The position numbers and the translations under genes were made by a program. The notes beneath the pieces were generated by a model, which was given only the letters and a program-made list of their open reading frames with translations, searched no databases and was not told where the DNA came from. From NCBI GenBank assembly GCA_030323885.1, contig CM059203.1:3472001-3536000 (forward strand): a DNA stretch of 64,000 nucleotides. Reading direction: 5' to 3'. Source of the stretch: Branchipolynoe longqiensis (Eukaryota; Annelida; Polychaeta; Phyllodocida; Polynoidae). How positions within the stretch are numbered: the first letter of the stretch is position 1; every line of letters begins with the position of its first letter. Positions 44,601 to 59,600 of the stretch are shown in pieces.

Positions 44601-47600
44601 ATGTGCAATGGCGCCATCAGTGAAAATTCCAGGAGACTAGGCTACATTTGAATTAGGTCATCACACATCACGTGGTCATCGCGAGACATCAATACGCGTC
44701 ATAGCTAGAAGACTTTTGCAAAGCTTGTCAAAAGTATTTTCGGTTCTTTCAGCTCAGATTGCTTCAAAACTAGCCACTTTTCATCAAAATTACTCCGGAG
44801 TAATGATTAGTAGCTTATAACGTTCAATTTGATATATTTATCTAAAAAATAAAATGAAAATTCAAACGCCATCGGACCATGCAACTTTAAATACATATAG
44901 TATTGCTAACATGCTTACCACACCTAACAATAATTATTTGACTTGCTACGAACATTTTTTTAATTAATTATCACCGTCGTAATGTGGAAACCAAATATGT
45001 GGAATCCAGTTTCAGAAAACAACCTAGATACCATATGGCTGAAGACAAGTCTTTCAGCACTAAAATGGGAAATATTCAGTTGAATAAACATTACAACAAC
45101 CGCAACATGACTTTTCAGCAGATGGCGCTTACCTACGACATTCGAGTTACTGTCGTCTGACAAGTTCTTGATCTCGCTTGACTGCCTCTTCGGGTTGTTG
45201 CCCTCGGAGGTCAGCGGGGTCACCTCTGTCGGGGTGATATCTGCTTCGGTGGTCACTTGTGTCGCTGTTTCCGTGCCAGCGGGCCGGATTGAGAATGCCG
45301 TAAGAGGCACCCTCACCAGGTCCTCAAGTTCCACCGGGGCATCATGGACCTTCTTCCGCTTCTAGGTCAAGGGCATTGGCGAGCCAAGAACTTTTTTTTT
45401 AAATGCGCTTCACAAAGGATAACTGCTGATTTACATTTGTAGAAAATATGGATTTGAATATTTAACGTTCATTAAATAAAACTTTTTTTATAACTTTTAT
45501 GTGGGGTATAAATAATATTTATACGAGTATTATTAAGAATGCTTGTTAGCCGCTTAAAATCGTTTTGATGTATTCTATGATTTAAAGTTTGTTTGTTGTT
45601 GCTTTACATCCTAGCAACACCTAAGGTCATATCAGGACGGGTAGCAACTTGTGACAGCATGCACTCATGGCAACTTTATAGTGCTGCCCCACTATAACCC
45701 ACTGATATCCCACTCAGTCACATTACCCTGACACTGATCCAACCAGTCCTAATAATTCCGAGCGCCTGGCTAGGAAGCGACAAGTATCAATTTTTAAAGT
45801 CATTGGTTTGACTTGACCAGGGTTCGAACACACAAACCCCTGGGTTCAGATCCCCCGATCTCCCAAAACAGGAGACGCACGCTCAACTCATCCGGCCATC
45901 CCATCTGGTCTATAATTTAAAGGATTGGTGGAGCAACCTGGGCAGCCAGTTTCTACTGGGAAGATAGGGCTAGTTGCTTGGACTGCAGGTAACCAGCCAA
46001 GGTTGTGTGTGTAGGGTCAGTTCGGCTGTAGAATTTTAACTTTGAAGGTGGAATAAAGATGGCGGGTTTGTTATTGCAAGCCAGATTATTAGCAATTTTT
46101 TTTTTCTCCCTTCAAGATTTATACTGCCTATCATGGATAGTCTGAATAGACTTGTTTTCACCATTAGACAGTTTGTCGATAGAAACCCCGAGCCTACACT
46201 TTTACCGACCCAAGGGATATTTAAGCTCCCACACCACATAGACATGGTATGAGAGCAACCGGCCTTTGATGACGCTGTAAGTTATACACAGCGGTGGAAA
46301 TCCAAATTGGCAGAGGTGGGGGTGGGGGCACGGGGAATCGAATCACCGACCTTCAGATTAGGAGTCTGACCTAAAAAAAAGTCAGACACTCTAAATACTC
46401 TGCCACAGAGAACGCCGCAAAAACATCCTTGTTCCTAAGGCATAGATGTGACAACTTTGAGCCCCACCCAACCCTTTTTAAAATAATTTTGGAGAAAGTC
46501 AAATAGTAACAAAATAATTAAAAACCTGCTGCACCGAATTACTAGGATAGGGCAAAGAACGGTGGAATGAGGGTGCCAATAATTGTCTACAAATTAAATT
46601 CTCTACTTTAATGCTCAACAAATGCAACCAACATCTTTTGTTTAAATGAACACTGTAGTTATTCTTTAAAGTGTACATTAAACATGTTGGCTGCAGGCTA
46701 ACATGGGTAATTTGCACACGACCCCACTGTTCTATTTTTAGTCTTCTTCCTGAATCTCAGTCAGCCTAACCGTCACTACTCCGCTGGCTGCTCTTGAATG
46801 CACTTCGATCACCCACCCTCCCACCCACAGAACAGGGGTGTGAGCGCTGCCATGGCTGTCATCTAATCAAGATCTCCTCTAAGGTTCCTAGTACATGACA
46901 TACATGCCTTGATCTGAACTGACCTCAATGCTCAGGACACTCGGGTCCCCGTACCCAGTCCTCTTCGCGCTGCTACGCCGATTGTCGGCCCTGATTACTT
47001 TTTAATCTTAATAAAATAAATTAAACGTTATTAATCTTGCCTCTTCCTTGTATGCCTCATGGGTGAGTGTGTGAATTATACATACAGCTGCGAATACTGA
47101 AAAGCGATAGTGGTGAAAGACTCACTTCATGTTGGTGTCGCCGACAGAGGCAGACGGTGAGGATGACTGCGATGATGAGGATGGCACCAGCGACAACAGC
47201 CAGAATGAGAGGGAGGTTGCCAGTAGCGATAGGCACCCTCTCTACGACAACCCAGCCAGGCAGCACCAGCAGCGCGCCAACCGACATCTGTACAGATGCA
47301 AACCCAGGCAATGACCAAGACGCTCAAACTGTCACTTGTTTTGGGAGTTTAAAGAAAAATTATTATTTAACGACGCCTTTAGAGCACATTGATTTTTATC
47401 ATCAGCTATTGGACATCAAACATACGGTCATTCTGACATATTCCTTTTGGAATAAACCCGCTGCCGCCACATATGCTACTCTCTCCAATAAGCAGCAAGG
47501 AGTCTTTTATATGCACTTTCCCAGAGACAGGACAGCTTATACCACAGCCTTTGATGAACCAGTTGTGGACCACTGGTCGGAACGGAAAATAGTCCAAACT

Positions 47601-50600
47601 GCAAATGGGTCCACTGAGCAGGATCGATCAGATGACCCACAGCTTCACAGATGGAAACTCTACCGCCTGAGCTAAGTACTGCTCCCCCAGTCATTCCCAT
47701 GCTTTCTAATGAAATATTGACATTCTAGTGTGGTACACAATCCGCCAGGTGGCGACAAGAAAGGGTTAAAGCACCACCAGGTCAATGTTCGTACCATGAC
47801 TTTAGCCCGCCCTTCAGTCACCGACTCCGGTCGTTCGGTTGGAGTGCAGATGATGTATGTCGTGGTCACTTTGGTCATGTTGCATGGCGACCCACCGACA
47901 GTTATCAGCACCTCGCTGAGACGCAGTCGCGCCAGCACGCCCAGGTCAGAGCCCTTAATGAAAAGTTGCAATGGTTGTTTTGGTAGTTGTTCTTTTACGT
48001 CTTAGCAACATCTAAGATCATATCAGGACAGGTAGCGACTTCTGAAGAAGATCACCAACAAAGAAGTTCTCAGAAAAATTAAAAATAAGAAAACCTTGTT
48101 TGCCACTATACAGACAAACAAACTTATTTATTTTGGCCACATCATTCGTCAGAGTTCAATATACCGTACATTGTTGGAAGGGAAGGTGAATGGCAGCAGA
48201 GGGAGAGGGAGACCAAGAACATCATGGTTTACAAATATTTCACAGGACAGGCTAATTATTCACAGTCTATCAGAACAGCACACCATCGGGACAAGTGGAG
48301 AACCATTGCATCCAACCCTCGACTAGAGGACGGAACTATTGATAGCGACTTCAGACAGTGCACACTCATGGTGACTTTATAGTGCTGCCCCACTGGGAGA
48401 CCAGGCCACTGGCACTATGACCCCCCAATACCCCACAGTCATATTATCCTGATACTGTTCTAACCAGTCCTTGTCCTATCCTATTAATGTCGAGCGCCAG
48501 GCTAGGTAGCGACAAGAATCAATTTCATAAGTCATTGGTTTGACTCGGCTGGGATTCGAACTTCCAACTTTCCACACGGGAAGCCTGCACTCTACCCTTG
48601 AGATGAAATCGTTTTTGAAAAATTCCTATCAGATTCTTTTGGGGAATTATTTTTCCAACATTACATACTTTTGAGTAGATTGCATACAATTTTGGTATCA
48701 AAATGTCCCCTTGAAAATGTTCTTGAATCTGGTGACCAACTTTTTGCATGAACCCTGCCAAAGACCCTATAATACTAAGACAGCTCACTCCCTATCTCTC
48801 CCATGGTAATGTAAATTTCACAGTGCCACCTTGTGGTGGGTTTGATCAGCCCAGCTGCTGGTTGGTGTTTCACATGTAAACACATACAATTATATTATAC
48901 ATGAGATAGGTAAGTATGAATACACATCAAAATGAAATTGCTATGAACAATTACACATCATCATCAGCATCATCATCATTATCACCATCATCACACATCT
49001 TTCACATTTATAGATATAATATAGCACCTGTTTAACCAAGAGAACACAGCCAGCACACCAAGTGGTGGGTTCGATCATTTTGATTACACAGTACAGCCTG
49101 AGTGACCCGTCTTAGTATTATAGGGTCTTTGACCCTGCCCACAACATTAGTTCGTCCATTGCCGCCAGAGGGTAGGATAGTAGAGGAAATGGTCAATAAT
49201 TGTGGTTTTATAGCACCCGATGGGGGGTACCATGAAACCATATCTGTGCAATGCAGTTTGTTTAAAGTTGCATACTCCGATGATTTTGAGTTTGCGATTT
49301 TTCTTAAATAAATACATTAGATTGATAATTATTAACTACTTTACTTTCGTTTGAAGTCAATTTTATTTTAAATGGCTAACTTTTGAGATATTTGAACTGC
49401 AAATATGTCAAATTACATTTGGCAAGCATGCCAAAACTCTGACACCATAGGCTTCTCTAGTAATAGATCCTATTAAATTGACCCAGTATTCCCTTCTACG
49501 CGGAAACAAATGTTTAATAAGTGCATTAGTATCTAGGTTAGATATGGAGAATCAAATCTAGGTCATTGTTTTGGTTTTGAAAATTTGATATTTCCATCGG
49601 ATTATGCAGCTTTAATCTTGAGGCAGTCATCTGTTCAGCATAATTTTACCGGATACGCTTATATTTCCTGCGCGACACTCCGGAACACTTACGGTCAGAT
49701 TAAGCGGCTTCTCAAGGTCAAACTGCGCTTCATCAATCAAAGGGTCAAGCCTCGGGTTAGGGTACACCTGAAGTAGGTCAAGGTCAGGGTGACCCTGCTT
49801 GGAGACTCTCAGCAATGACGTCACATTGTCCATCACGAAGCCGTAGGCGAGAGCCTCATGTCCTAGCTCAAGGTCAAGGTCACTCAGCCGAGGGGTCACA
49901 CAGGTCATCAGATCCATCCGGCCGTCAACAAGTTCACATTTCTGTTCAATAAATTAGATAGGTATAAAGGCAAAGCGCCCTTTTACAAATAGACACTCAG
50001 GAGATTTGACCGGTCCCAAAGGCTGGGTGTGCTAATTACTAACCACTAACAATTGTCTTAAAGTCGCACAGTTTTGAGTCTTTAACATTTCTTTTAGATA
50101 CATTTATTAGGTTGATCGTTATAACGAACGTTATAACGTACAAGCCTATGATATGTAAATAGGAGTAAGCTAGTCTAGTAATAAGAGTAGAAAAAATAAA
50201 TACATATATACCAAGAAAATACAAAAAAACTAACATAGGCTATTAACCATACCAACCAATTATCTATCTGCTACTGAAATGCAGGCAATCAAATACCTTA
50301 TCAGCAGCCACTGGTAAGATAACACCAACACTACAACTGGCCAGCATTGAAAACAAGCCTGGGTACCCGGGCTTATATGCTATGGACAGTATAAATACAG
50401 CCTCAATAAAAAATAAAAAAATGTAATCTACCATACTTTAGTTTGAATTTACTTTTATTATAAATGGTTAACTCTATAGAGATATTTAAAGTTAAAACAT
50501 GCTAGATTAATTTGGGCAAGAACGTTGAAATGTTGCCACCGTAGGCTTCAATAGAAACCAGTTCCATTAAATTAATTTAGTGTGCCATTCTATGCACAAA

Positions 50601-53600
50601 TTAATGCTGAATAATTACACCAATATCAAAGACACAACATTTGTGATATTTGGTGCATCAGTGACAAAGTGACATCAGAATCAAATCTAGATAAGTGTTT
50701 TAGTTTTGAAAATTTGATACTTCATCAGACTATGCAATTTTGACCTTCATAAACTCTGCAAAGTCCTCTGGGGTTTGAAGTGGGCGATATTAGACATCAG
50801 GGCTTTGCTCACGTTGAGTCAATATGTGGATGTATTTTATTAGATTGTCAATGATCTCCAAACTTACTTTTCATTATTTGATTCAAAACAGATATCTACA
50901 TAGTCCCTAAGATCTCGCCAACATATAACGCGTTAGCGACACTTCTGTTAAAGAGGCCGGCCGGGTACTTACAGTCAAGAGCGGCTGCTGTGCTGCATAG
51001 ACGATGAGCCGCGGCTTCTGAATGAGGTCGAGCCCCGTCCCGTGTACAGTCACCTCCGTGCCACCGCTACCAACAAACACCAACAAGTGCATCAAGTGTT
51101 GATTAGGCCAAATAATTTTATTTAAAGTTGGTGATCGTCATTTTGAAATAAAAATCATGGTTGGGTGGGCGGTTTTGATTTATTTATTATCCCCCCCTCC
51201 CAGAATTTCACTGGTCTCCTCGCCCTCCCCCTGCATTCTCTCCGCCACCCTCATTCACATTCCTTCCCTCCTCCCCATCCAACACCCTCCCTCTCCTAAC
51301 CTCCTCCACCCTCGACCCTCCTCACTCTACCACCCATCAACACCCTCTCCATTCCTTTCCCCACTGTCCCATCCATCCCCATCCCCCACTCTTCTTTCCA
51401 TTTCTCACTCCATCCACCCCCCACTCTCCACTCCACTTACTTGAAGATTTCTACTGCCTATCATGGATAAGTCTGAATAGATTTCCCGTTTTCACCATTA
51501 AACAGTTTGACGATAGAAAGCCCGAGCCTACACTTTTATCGACCCAAGGGATTTTTAATCTCCCACACCACATAGACATGGTATGAGAGTAACCGGCCTT
51601 TGATTTCGCAGTAAGTTATACACAGCGGTGGAAATCCAAATTGGCAGAGGTGGGGGCACGGGGAATCGAACCACCGACCTTCAGATTAGGAGTCCGACCT
51701 AGAAAAAAGTCAGACACTCTAACCACTCTGCCACAGAACACCACGTCTCACTCCATCCACCCCCACTCTCCACTCCCCTTTCTATGTCTCACTCCATCCA
51801 CCCCCACTCTCCACTCTCCTTTCCATTTCTCACTCCATCCACCCCCACTGTCCACTCCCCTTTCCATTTCTCACTCCATCCACCCCACACTCTCCACTCT
51901 CCTTTCCATTTCTCACTCCATCCACCCCACTCTCCACTCTCCTTTCCATTTCTCACTCCATCCACCCCCACTCTCCACTCCCCTTTCCATTTCTCACTCC
52001 ATCCACCCCCACTCTCCACTCCCCTTTCCATTTCTCACTCCATCCACCACACTCTCCACTCCCCTTTCCATTTCTCACTCCATCCACCCCACTCTCCACT
52101 CCCCTTTCCATTTCTCACTCCATCCACCCCACTCTCCACTCCCCTTTCCATTTCTCACTCCACCCACCACACTCTCCACTCCCCTTTCCATTTCTCACTC
52201 CATCCACCCTCCTCTCCACTCACCTTTCTATTTGTCACTCCATCCACCCTCCTCTCCACTCACCTTTCCATTTCTCACTCCACCACACTACTCACCACTC
52301 TCCTTTCCATTTCTCACTCCATCCACCCCACTCTCCACTCCCCTTTCTATTTCTCACTCCACCCACCCTACTGTCCACTCTCCTTTCCATTTCTCACTCC
52401 ATCCACCCAATTCTCCACTCTCCTTTCCATTTCTCACTCCATCCACCACACTCTCCACTCCCCTTTCCATTTCTCACTACATCCACCATACTCTCCACTC
52501 TCCTTTCCATTTCTCACTACATCCACCCTACTCTCCACTCTCCTTTCCATTTCTCACTCCATCCACCCCACTCTTCACTCCCCTTTCTATTTCTCACTCC
52601 ACCACACTACTCTCCACTCTCCTTTCCATTTCTCACTCCATCCACCCCACTCTCCACTCTCCTTTCTATTTCTCACTCCACCACGCTACTCTCCACTCTC
52701 CTTTCCATTTCTCACTCCATCCACCCTACTCTCCACTCTCCTTTCTATTTCTCACTCCACCACACCACTCTCCACTCTCCTTTCCATTTCTCACTCCATC
52801 CACCCCACTCTCACTCCCCTTTCTATTTCTCACTCCATCACCCCACTCTCCACTCCCCTTTCTATTTCTCATCCATCCACCCCCACTCTCCACTCCCCTT
52901 TCCATTTCTCACTCATCCACCCCACCACTCCACTCTCCTTTCCATTTCTCACTCCATCCTCTCCACTCCCCTTTCTATTTCTCACTCCATCCACTCCACC
53001 CCCCTTCCCATTTCTCACTCCATCCACCCACCCCCTCACTCTCCTCACTCCCCTTTCTGTCTCACTCCATCCCCCCCACTCTCCTTTCCATTTCTCACTC
53101 CATCCACCCACACTCTCCACTCCCCTTTCTATTTCTCACTCCATCCACCCCCACTCTCCAATCCCATTTCTCACTCCATCCACCCCCACTCTCCACTCCC
53201 CTTTCCATTTCTCACTCCATCCACCCCCGCTCGGGCAGGGACGATCACCATTTAAGTGTTTTTTTTTATTTGGCCTTAGATGAGAAGAATATGCCGTAAG
53301 GGCTCACAATGGGAATTCTACATGGGGGTCAGTAACTTATAGATCAATACTTCGGGAGTCACTTGTAGACAATTGATGGCTCCGGGTTTAATTTAGAAAA
53401 TTTTCCCAGGTCATCTGCATTTGTTTTATAGCCTATAATATACATTAAAATGTTTTTGTTGTTGTTTTTTTTGGTCCATTAGTTGTTTAAGCAGGGGAAA
53501 TTTCAGTCATAGACGACTGGTCTTCCTCATTCCACTGCTGGTCGATAGAAAGCCCGAGCCTACACTTTTACCGACCCAAGGGATTTTTAACCTCCCACAC

Positions 53601-56600
53601 CACATAGACATGGTATGAGAGCAACCGGCCTTTGATGACGCTGTAAGTTATACACAGCGGTGGAAATCTAAATCGTAAAGTTGCATAATTCGATGGTTTT
53701 GAGGTTCTGCAATATTTGTAGATAAATATATTAAGCTGATCGGTAATGAGCACGTTAGTTTAGGGTGAAGACGCTTTGAATAAAAAATGGCTAACTTTGG
53801 AGCTATGTGAAGTGAAAACATGCAAAATAATTTTGGCGTGCACACCGAAATGCCCGCCATCATAGCTTATATGACTGCCCATATTATCGCTCATTATCAC
53901 ACTTCCAATATGGCGGCTGTATTTCCGGATTGCACGATGGGAGAGCCTCAAACATACTGGCTTTGCCATCCTTATATATAATTATAAAACCCTTGGTACA
54001 ACTGTGAGGATGACCTTGAGTGTGGTTGGTGACCTTGACCCACCTGAGCAGTGTGAAGTGAGGCGTGACCTTGACGACGGTCGGGTTATCGCTGTACGTG
54101 AAGGTCAATCCCAAGTGTGAAAAGGGTTGGTCGTCCATTACCATGACAACGGTCATTTCAAGGTCACCAACGCCATCCAGTGGCTGCGTCTCGAACTCCA
54201 CTTCCCGGGCACTCCGGCTGAAAGGGGTCAAGGGGTCAAGGGCATGGGTTTGACAGTTGGGGTTTTACATACTAGCAACATCTAAGGGGCCATTCAAATA
54301 TGATGTAATGCTTAAGGTATGTCTAAGTGTTATGTGGCATGTATGGTCTACCATGTAGGGTTTTACACCCTAGCAACATCTAAGGGGCCATTCAACGCTT
54401 AAGGGATGGGAGTCCAAGCGCTATGTGGCATGTATGGTCTACTGTGTAGGGTTTTACACCCTAGCAACATCTAAGGAGCCATTCAATGCTTAAGGGATGG
54501 GAGTCCAAGCATTATGTGGCATGTATGGTCTAGAATTTAGAACTTAAGTTCTAGCAACATCTAAGCGGCCATTCAACGTATAAAGGGGTAGAGGGTGTAG
54601 ATCCAAGCGTTATGTGGCTTGTATGGTCTAGCATGTAGGGTATTACGTCCTAGCAACATGTAAGGGGCCATTCAACGCTTAATGAGTGGGGGTGTATCTC
54701 CAAGAGTTATGTGGCTTGTAGGTCGAGCGTCTAGGGTTTTACATTCTAGGGGTTATTCAAATATTACATAAGGCGCAAAGGGGTGGGTGTGTATGTCCAA
54801 GCGTTACGTGGCATGTATGGTCTAGCATGTAGTTTTACACCCTAGCATCATCTAAGGGGCTATTCAAATATGACAACGCTTAGGGGGCGGGGGTGTAGGT
54901 CCAAACGGTATGTGACATATATGGTCTAGCATGTACAGTTTCACATCCTAGCAACATCCAAGGGGCCATTCAAACATGACAACGCTTCGGGGGTCAGGTG
55001 TAGGTCCAAAGGTTATGTGGCTTGCATGGTCTAGTATCTAGGGTTTTACATCCTAGCAACATCCAAGGGGGATATTCAAATATGACACCGCTTAGGGGGT
55101 GGTGGGTGTAGGTCCAAATGTTATGTGGCATAACATGTGTATGGTGTAGCGTTATGGACCATTACAAGAGTGGGGTCTAACTTTGACAAAAATAGCATTA
55201 CGTAATATTTTTTTTAAGTTTGTTTTATTTAACGCCTCTAGAGCACATTGATTTTTATCATCAGCTATTGGACGTCAAACATATAGTCATTCTGACATAT
55301 TTCTTTTGGAGGAAACCCGCTGCCACCACATAGGCTACTCTTATCGAAAAGCAGCAAGGGGTCTTTTATATGCACTTTCCCACAGACAGGACAACACATA
55401 CCACAGCCTTTGATGAACCAGTTAGATGGACATGCTACCGCCTGAGCTACATCCTGCTCCCACCTAATATTTTAACAGCCCTTAAGATCATATCCAGGAT
55501 TAAGTTAGATATGTAGAATCAAATCTAGATAATTGTTTCGGTTTTGAAAATTTGATATTTCATCAGACTATGTAGCTTTAAGCAACACATTATCTCCATA
55601 GAGACCGATTGTAGCAATAGTGCTGAAAGTCTGCTTGCAAGCGGAAAATATTTTAACGCGACCGACAAATTTCTTTACACTACCTGAGGATGTGCAGGAG
55701 CATAGGTCGTGGGCTGGCTGCTGGCTCCCCGGTCTGTCGCTTGGTGCGAGTTATCCGCTGCAGCGACATCCCGAACGAAGAGCCACCATCAAGATGATGC
55801 CCACTGACAGTGACATGGGAACCACCAGCACGGGGTCCATGGTACGGGTCAATCGCCACCAGCACAGGGTCCTATCAGGGGAGGGGGAGTGGGAGGGGGG
55901 AGCGAGAGGTGAAAGAGTAGGGAGAGGCAAAAAAGGAAGGTTTGTTTTATTTACTGACACCTCTAGAGCACATTCATTTTTATCATCGGCTATTGGACAT
56001 CAAACATATGGTCATTGTGACGTATTTTTTTAGAGCAAACCCGCTGCCGTCACATAGGCTACTCTTTCCTATAAGCAGCAAGCGGTTTTCTATATGCACT
56101 TTCCCACAGACAGGACAACACATACCACAGCCTTTGATGAACCAGTCATGGACCACTGGTTGGAATGGAAAATAGCCCAAACTGCAAATGTGTCCACTGA
56201 GCAGGATCGACCCGATGACCCACACCTTCACTGTGTAAAGTCGACGGCTGGCGGTTTGAGTGGTGTGGACAGGCTAATAAGAAATCACTACAGGCAAGGA
56301 AGGAAAGTAGATAAAGAGTGAAAGGTAGGAGAGTGAGACTCTCTCATTTATTACTTTTATACTTTCCAGAACAAGATGGTGGTGATCACATGATCCAATC
56401 TTTCAATCCCTAACAAGCATTCCTCTATCCACTAATGAGGGTTCAATATCCCTGTTGCCAAGGCATGGTTAGATCTGTATCTGTGGCAGTGATCCATAAA
56501 TAACTCTTGGAGGGGAAGGGGTATGTGAGGCAACTTCCCAAAGACTGTCCCACCTAAGAAGTGACACTCCCTCAGGTCAAGAAGTGACCCTCTCTCTCTA

Positions 56601-59600
56601 TACTATATTAATACGCAATTTCTATCCTTTATGAGTAGTAGCTCACCAACTCCACATATACCTTATATGTTTTTGGTTTTACATACTATTTACCATTTTA
56701 TAGACAAGTTGCAATTTATTATAGCAGAGTTCTCCATATCCCATATCTCATATATCGGAAAATTTTACAACTGGGTATGGAGAGGCTCAAGTGCCGGCAA
56801 ATTCATCACTTCTGAGATAGCATATACAATCTTTGTGTAAATTCTTGCTGATGTTGCCTGTTTGTTTATCTGTTGGGGTCTTAGATCCTAGAAACATATA
56901 CAGTTATATCAGGATGGGCACTGACTTGTGACAGAACACACTCATTGCGACTTTATAGTGTTGCATGTTGTAAAGTCCAATGCTCGAATCTGTGGCTGTG
57001 TAGGCAGGCTATGGTGAAATCAACACAGACAAAGACAAAGGAAGAGTATAAAGTGTAAAGAAGAAGAGAGAGTCCAGCCCTCTGTTTCATTATTTATATG
57101 GTTACATGGGTTCATTGTAGAGTATCACCCCACCCCTTTCCCCCAATGGGAAACAAGCATTCTTGGCCCTACCAATAGGGATCCAGCATTCCTGGTCCCG
57201 ATGGATAGCAGTGGTCTGCCCACCACCACAAGCTGTATGGCCCCATGGCCACCAACAACCTTGACCTTTGAGTGTGGTGATCCCTATCCCAGCAAAGGGG
57301 GTAGGCCCTGAGTGCAATCACACCCAGACCTGCCAGCACCACTATGTCTATTTACATCCCACTCAGGCACCACCAACCCATAAATATATATATGAGCCTG
57401 TCTCAAAAGGTGATAACTCTTCTTTTTTTTGGTCCATTGTAACGATTGACACAAAACAGCACAGAAACGGTTACACTGAAAACACAATGACATTTGCCTC
57501 AAATCAATATGTATTCTATTGGGATTATGAAACACCATGTAAAAAACAAATCAGCTTATCCTGAGAAAATGCATAAGCAGACAGTACGTTGATTGTTACA
57601 ATGGACAAAGTTTTGTCCCATATTGCTTAGCACCTTTTGAGACAGTCTCATATATATATACATACATGCGCCTGGTCACATACACCGATCAGTAATAGAA
57701 CATTTGCATTCCCCCCATACTGAATATCGGAATATTTTACAATGTGTTGCGTATGTTAAGACGATGTTCTGGATGTGTGTTTAATTTCCATGTTACATGG
57801 GACATTTTAGCGAATTGATTAACTTATATAAGCGTGTGATCAAAATCAAAAGGTGAAATAGCTTTTTTCAACTATGATATGTCCACAACATGTAAACCTT
57901 CATATGAATACGGTGCTGCTATTATTTGGAATGTTTTCACTTTTGGCTTCCATGTCACAAAAGTGGTACCCATATATAAGTGTAGTGGTCTGCACTGACC
58001 TCTCAGGCAAGTAACCACATAGACAGGTAGACGTGGGTACTGTGGTGATATCAGGGAGCCTAGGTGGTGTAATGGTTAGCACACTGGCCCGGAATGCAGA
58101 GAGGTGTGGGTTTGAGTCGCGCTCTAGGCGCAATATTTCCCATTTTCATCACCCCCACGACATAAATATAAATATGTATATTATATATATATGTATATAT
58201 ATATACAGAGGGAGGGAGAGTGAGAGAGCGAGAAAGAGAGATAGAGAGCGAGAGAGTGGAATAGAGAGCGAGAGAGAGGGAGAGAGAGGGAGAGAGGGGG
58301 CGAGAGAGAGGGAGAGCGAGAGAGACAGACAGAGAGACAAAGACAGACAGAGGGGGACTGCACTCGACTCACCACGTAGTGAAAGTAGTCGGTAGCGGCT
58401 GCCCTGAACTTGTCGGCTACGATGACAACGACGGGTGCCTGAAGAAGACCGTGCACAGACAGAGTCCGACACACGATACTGTGGGCGGTACAAAAAGTAA
58501 AGCGTGTTTTATTTAACGACGCCTCTAGAGTGCATTGATTTTTGCATCATCGGCTATTGGACGTCAAACATATGGTCATTCTGACAGATTTTGTTGGTAG
58601 AAACCCGTTGCCAGCAGGAAACCCAATGCCACCAGCCACATAGGCTACTCTTTCCGATAAGCAGCAAGGGGTCTTTTATATGCACTTTCCCACAGAGAGG
58701 ACAGCACATATGACAGCCTTTGATGAACCAGTTGTGGACCACTGGCTGGAACGGAAAATAACCCAAACTGCAAATGGGTCCACAGAGAAGGATCGATCAG
58801 ACGACCGACACCTTCACAGGTGGACACGCTACCGCCTGAGTAACGTCCCGCTCATGTGGATGGTACAAGCCGCCATGTGTAAACAGGGATCCCAGAGCCG
58901 CAAAGTAAACCATTTCACACACCGCTACCAAAGGTGCGGGAAATATATTGTTAATCATCAGGGATGAAAGCCAGGCTAAAAAAGCGGAAATCAAACCGAG
59001 ATTATTACACTGACACCGAATTTCTGCGAAAACGCAGATTTTCTCCCATAGACTTAGCACCATCAGCGAATCGCAGAAAAATGCCGGAAGTCAGGTTTCA
59101 ACTATCCTTGTTGTGACTATGTAGTATGTTATCGCCCATACCTAACTCTTTCTTGCTTGCATTTTATAATCTTGTCACATACATCCTGATTTCTTGCCAT
59201 TTTGTTTAACAGTAAGCTAAGATTCCATATATGCGGCATGCGAATGCGGTATAGATACCCATGCTGACCTCCAATTGTCGATGTCTTATCTTTGTGTTGG
59301 AGGGTTGTTAAACAAAAAGCAAAAAAAACACAAAAAATACACATTCCATTTAGGGTTTTTTTTGCCCCAAATTTGTGAAGGAAAGTCAAAGTTACTATTT
59401 TTTTCTATGGCAAACGCAGCAGCATTCGCATTCGCACTGATCGGTCCATTTGCCGCAATCGCATTCGCATTCGGACATATGGAAGGACCCATGTTTATTT
59501 ACATGCTTTTCCATTTTTTGCCGCATTCGCATTCTGCATGGAATCTTAAGCTTTAATCGGAAAATATAAAAAATCGCGAAATCATGGAAAACTTTCATCC

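Noticed and set aside
47067..47675. 202-codon plus-strand frame
   Set aside because: It is antisense to the TM exon of the MET-like gene and then runs through a SINE B copy.
51641..53299. 552- and 499-codon Ser/His/Pro-rich frames
   Set aside because: Both follow a ~40-bp minisatellite; alternative frames are equally open and no gene signals exist.
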